A stretch of 64,000 bases of DNA from Streptomyces sp. SID12501. GTDB lineage: Bacteria; Actinomycetota; Actinomycetes; Streptomycetales; Streptomycetaceae. The stretch spans positions 177,828 to 241,827 of the forward strand of contig NZ_JAAGLU010000013.1 of NCBI RefSeq assembly GCF_010550245.1, written 5' to 3'. Positions within the stretch are counted from its first letter, which is position 1. The number at the start of each line of letters is the position of its first letter. Of this stretch, positions 61,302 to 64,000 are shown piece by piece. Below the pieces are notes generated by a model. It did no database searches and was not told the DNA's origin. It saw only the letters and a list, made by a program, of their open reading frames with translations. A program made the translations under genes and the position numbers.

Positions 61302-61853
61302 CTACTTGGCGGGCTTGTAGAACGTGTACGTCGCGGAGTACGGAACGCTCACCTGGTCGGTGCCGGAGCAGGCCGTGGCAGGGGCGACGCCGCCGTGGGT
61401 GTTGAGGCGCTGGATGTAGGAGACGCCCGCGAAGACCCCAGTGCCGCGGGTGGCGGTGGACTGCAGGAGGAGCTCCGGGATCGTGCCGGTCTTCGGGGAG
61501 TTGGCTATGGCCGCGGCGTTGACCGCGCTGCCGTCCACCGTGGACACCCAGACGGGGCCGCGGGAGTGGAGGGCCACGGTGCGGTGGGAGCGGTCGTTCT
61601 TGGCCCAGAGGGTGGCGGCGGGCTCCAGCAGCTTCCAGGCGCCGTCGGTGCAGGTGTAGGTCTGGACACCTTCGGCGGAGAAAACGCCGGTCAGCTTATT
61701 GCCGTCGGGGACCTTCAGCGCGGCGGGAGCGTCGACGCCGGGGCGGGCGGACTGCACGGTTGCCGCCTGGCCGACGGTCGCACTCAGGAGGGTTCCGGCG
61801 GCCACGGCGGTGAGAGCGGTGGTGGTGAGAATGAGACGCTTGGCGAGTTTCAT
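61302..61853 (-). CDS. Secreted DUF3455 protein
   Basis: A 183-residue exported protein. Signal peptide MKLAKRLILTTTALTAVAAG to about residue 30, then the DUF3455 domain: ALKVPDGNKLTGVFSAEGVQ, TYTCTDGAWKLLEPAATLWA, RGPVWVSTVDGSAVNAAAIA, GVSYIQRLNTHGGVAPATAC, ending in SATYTFYKPAK. Two cysteines (TCTDG and ATACSG) probably pair. Members are extracellular; some are reported on fungal and bacterial surfaces, role unclear. ATG 61853 follows GGAGACAAG. A 7-bp-period repeat lies just upstream. Confidence 0.9.
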   Translation of the reverse strand: MKLAKRLILTTTALTAVAAGTLLSATVGQAATVQSARPGVDAPAALKVPDGNKLTGVFSAEGVQTYTCTDGAWKLLEPAATLWAKNDRSHRTVALHSRGPVWVSTVDGSAVNAAAIANSPKTGTIPELLLQSTATRGTGVFAGVSYIQRLNTHGGVAPATACSGTDQVSVPYSATYTFYKPAK

Positions 61854-61878
61854 CGAGCTTGTCTCCAGAACGTTTTTC

Positions 61879-61918
61879 GAACTCTGAACTCTGAACGCTG
61901 AACTTTGAGATCTGAACC
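61879..61918. repeat. Degenerate heptamer repeat upstream of DUF3455
   Basis: Five or more 7-mers of the form GAACTCT (61879, 61886, 61893 with a change, 61900, 61907) lie just before the DUF3455 gene, in its promoter region. Less exact than the arrays at 10.25 and 60.84 kb. Confidence 0.75.
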
Positions 61919-62406
61919 AGGCCGTGGGTGCGGCACAGATGTCACGCGGGTCCCTGTGCCGGGACTGTGCGGTTCGTCGACCTTCCGGGCACGGTAGTTG
62001 GTCCTGCGCCCGCGGCCCCGCGCCGTCGCGTGAAGATCAGCAACGAGAACGTGAACAACTCGTGGGCATCCCGGCCTGGTTGAGCGTGACGACCACGGGG
62101 TCCCCGGTTGGCGGGACTGCCCGGCGTAGATCATCACGTCCCACGAGTAGGGAGTATCGCCGTACGACTTCGACTCGACGAGGGCCTGTGGGGCACATGG
62201 CCGGGCAGGCCGCCGCGTACTGGGGGCGTGTGACTGACCGTCCGGACAGCTGGGCGGGGCGGGCCGTAGCAGTGTGCGGACCTCAGACAGGCCTGTCCGG
62301 GCGGCGAGCGTGAACCCGAGCGGTTCCGCCTCGGGCGGAATTCCGGGCAGCGGTGGACCGGGCGGGCAGTCTCCGGAGAAATGACCACGACGTACCGGAG
62401 GAACCG
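61919..62406. other. Gene-poor region with possible remnant
   Basis: About 490 bp. On the minus strand near 62090-62185 one frame reads ESKSYGDTPYSWDVMIYAGQ, which looks protein-like but has no start, no end and no family I know. The rest has no codon pattern. The methyltransferase promoter and ribosome site are at the right end. Confidence 0.35.
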
Positions 62407-63081
62407 ATGGTGCCGAAGGCGGCATACGACGAGATCGCGGACTGGTACGAGACGGAGTTTCTTGCCAGAACCCCAGGTGACGGCCACCCTCTGAGCCTGG
62501 GCGGCCTCCTGCGCGACCTACTCGGTGAAGGTGGCGGCACCTGCCTGGAGATCGGCTGCGGCACGGGCGTCCACGCGGCTCCGGTTCGCGAACTGGGCTG
62601 GACACCGGTGGGAATCGACCTCTCCGGGCGGATGCTGGCCCACGCCCGTGGACGGTTGCCGGTCGCCCGGGCCGATGCCGAGCGACTGCCCCTGCGGGAC
62701 GAGTCCGTGCCGGCCGTGATCGCGATGATGGTCCACACGGACATGCCCGGATATCCGGCGGTGTTACGTGAGGCCGCACGGGTTCTCCAGCCGGGCGGCA
62801 CGTTCGTGCATGTCGGCGTCCACCCCAGCTTCTGCGGTGGATTCGCCGACTTCAGCGACCCGGAAGCAGTGGTGATCCGCCCCGGCTACCTCGACAGCGG
62901 CTACTGGACGAAGAAGTCCTGGACGAACAAGGGGGTCCGCGACAAGGTGGGCGCCATGCACCGTCCGCTTCCCGAGCTGTTGCACGCGTTCCTTGACGCC
63001 GGTCTGAAGCTCACCCGGTTCGCCGAAGGCGGGGCACCGACCCCGATCGTCCTGGCAGTCAAGGCGACCAAGCCCCAGTAA
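62407..63081 (+). CDS. Class I SAM-dependent methyltransferase
   Basis: A 224-residue methyltransferase of the UbiE/COQ5-like group. Motif I is CLEIGCGTGVHAAPVRELGW (about 45-64), motif II around PVGIDLSGRMLAHARGRLPV, motif III LPLRDESVPAVIAMMVHTDM, and the post-III RVLQPGGTFVHVGVHPSFCG. The C-terminal part YWTKKSWTNKGVRDKVGAMH resembles arsenite and small-molecule methyltransferases in shape but has no Cys triad. ATG 62407 follows GGAGGAACC. Substrate unknown; no pathway neighbours. Confidence 0.9.
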   Translation: MVPKAAYDEIADWYETEFLARTPGDGHPLSLGGLLRDLLGEGGGTCLEIGCGTGVHAAPVRELGWTPVGIDLSGRMLAHARGRLPVARADAERLPLRDESVPAVIAMMVHTDMPGYPAVLREAARVLQPGGTFVHVGVHPSFCGGFADFSDPEAVVIRPGYLDSGYWTKKSWTNKGVRDKVGAMHRPLPELLHAFLDAGLKLTRFAEGGAPTPIVLAVKATKPQ

Positions 63082-63241
63082 ACGGGTACAGCGCCGGTCT
63101 GAGATCAGCCCTCGAAGACGGCAAGGCGCACCAGCTGCCGCCCCCGGCTGATTGAGGCGGGACAGCGGAAAGGGCTGCACGAGCCCTCGATGTGGTGGTC
63201 GCCACGAGGAATCTTCCGTCCGATGAAGAAGTTCACCAGGC

Positions 63242-63879
63242 ATGGCTGTCATCCACCGCACAACCATGACCCCCGGCAAGCTGGAACTGCTCACGGCCTG
63301 GCTTCCCACGCGTCCCTGGTATCTCGGCGCGGCGGGTGGGCCGGAGTTGGCCAAAGCCGGGGGCTTTCGGCTCGACGATCCGGAAGGGGAGGTGGGTATC
63401 GAGTTCATGGTGGTCACGGACACGTCCGGTGAGAAGCCGGTCTCCTACCACGTGCCGCTCAGCTACCGGGGCGTGCCGCTCGACGGAGCCGACGAGGCGC
63501 TCGTAGGCACGTCCGAGCACGGGGTGCTGGGCAAGCGCTGGCTGTACGACGGGGCCCACGACCCGGTGCTCGTCGGCCAGTTGCTCGCGTTCCTCCAAGG
63601 CCGTGCCGCAGCGCAGGCACAGGGGTTGAGCGACACCGCAGACCCCTCTGTCACCGGTTACTTCACGGGGGCCGGAGTCTCCGCCGAGGTCGCGTCCGTT
63701 GCCATCACCGATGGGGAGCACGGCACCGTCGTAGTGGCGGAGACCGTGGCGGCGGGCAGCAGCGAGCCGGGGAGCACCCTGACCCTTCAGGTGACGCGCG
63801 TCCTCCGACCGGAACAGTCGGCGCAGCAGGAACAACAGGAACAACAGGTCCCCGGCATCGACCCGTCCGAGGCCCTAGG
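63242..63879 (+). pseudogene. Maltokinase N-cap-like protein, cut by IS
   Basis: From ATG 63242 the frame reads MTPGKLELLTAWLPTRPWYL, GFRLDDPEGEVGIEFMVVTD, YHVPLSYRGVPLDGADEALV, GTSEHGVLGKRWLYDGAHDP, the pattern of the conserved actinobacterial protein related to the maltokinase N-terminal cap domain, plus QQEQQEQQ near its end. About 212 residues are present when the sequence enters the IS at 63880, so only the last 20-30 residues are lost; the read-through continues to the window end as IS-encoded residues. The truncated product may keep partial function. Confidence 0.78.
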
Positions 63880-64000
63880 GCCTGTGTGGAGTCGTGATCT
63901 GGTGAGCCCCCGGTGTGGGAAAGCCGGGGGTCCTGGAGTAAAACGGTGGGGTGTCTCGACCTCAACTTTCGGATGCCGAGTGGGAGTTCATCTCCCCGTT
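63880..64000 (+). mobile_element. IS5-family element, left end
   Basis: The inserted sequence begins GGCCTGTGTGGAGTCGTGAT right after a CTAG at 63876-63879, a usual target of such elements. The transposase starts at 63951. The right end and the target duplicate lie beyond the window. Confidence 0.7.
63951..64000 (+). CDS. IS5-family transposase, N-terminal fragment
   Basis: GTG 63951 opens VSRPQLSDAEWEFISP, the N-terminus of the DUF4096/IS5 transposase family found throughout Streptomyces. Only 16 residues lie inside the window. The DDE catalytic domain follows outside. A GGAG lies 13 nt before the GTG. Confidence 0.8.
   Translation, partial: MSRPQLSDAEWEFISP

Overview
The window looks like a core-to-accessory stretch of a Streptomyces chromosome. 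It is very GC-rich with strong G/C third positions, uses many GTG starts with GGAGG-type ribosome sites, and carries actinomycete markers: mycothiol S-conjugate amidase, GTP-dependent PEP carboxykinase, a DUF397/XRE-DUF5753 locus, F420-type redox genes and DUF4307. No rRNA or tRNA gene was recognised. The two ends are cut: the first gene lacks its 5' end, and the last bases are the left end of an IS5-type insertion sequence.

Layout. 0-4.4 kb: a cut hypothetical gene, an Nramp metal transporter, a secreted M14 carboxypeptidase and an acidic protein of unknown function. 4.4-10.2 kb: a D-amino-acid catabolic locus, with RidA, IclR regulator and PfkB kinase in one coupled operon, a divergent PLP/zinc D-amino-acid dehydratase-like gene and a D-aminoacylase; its GntP permease is a wreck. 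10.3-17.3 kb: an S1 protease, then an island rich in decayed genes (PadR, carboxylesterase, kinase-like, XRE-DUF5753, VOC) with a few intact genes between. 17.4-19.2 kb: alanine-type aminotransferase and a small hypothetical. 19.4-24 kb: a four-gene operon linking two solute-binding-like proteins, TelA, a VWA domain and a membrane protein. 24-29.5 kb: PEP carboxykinase, TrhA/hemolysin III, and an MFS exporter with its TetR regulator.

29.5-36.4 kb: four overlapping genes encoding three membrane glycosyltransferases and a secreted copper-radical (galactose-oxidase type) oxidase. This is the best candidate for an undescribed envelope-glycan system. 36.5-40.4 kb: a thioredoxin-domain protein and a broken large serine integrase. 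40.4-46.2 kb: a membrane-linked NTPase/TPR protein, mca with a small membrane protein, DUF4307 and greA. 46.2-53.4 kb: a DrrAB-like ABC exporter with a palindrome-bearing promoter, threonine dehydratase, MarR, a sigma-like/small membrane protein pair, cystathionine gamma-synthase and a conserved membrane protein. 53.4-55.7 kb: an apparently complete IS607-type element (TnpA serine recombinase plus TnpB nuclease). 55.9-59.7 kb: msrA, then an F420-linked redox group with HxlR and XRE regulators. 59.7-64 kb: AI-2E family transporter, a long heptamer tandem repeat against a truncated repeat protein, DUF3455, a methyltransferase, and a maltokinase-cap-like gene cut by the IS.

Recurring themes are translational coupling by ATGA/GTGA overlaps, heptamer-period tandem repeats at gene ends, and many gene remnants whose disabling lesion can be read directly (11-bp duplication, single nonsense codon, in-frame deletion, IS insertion).
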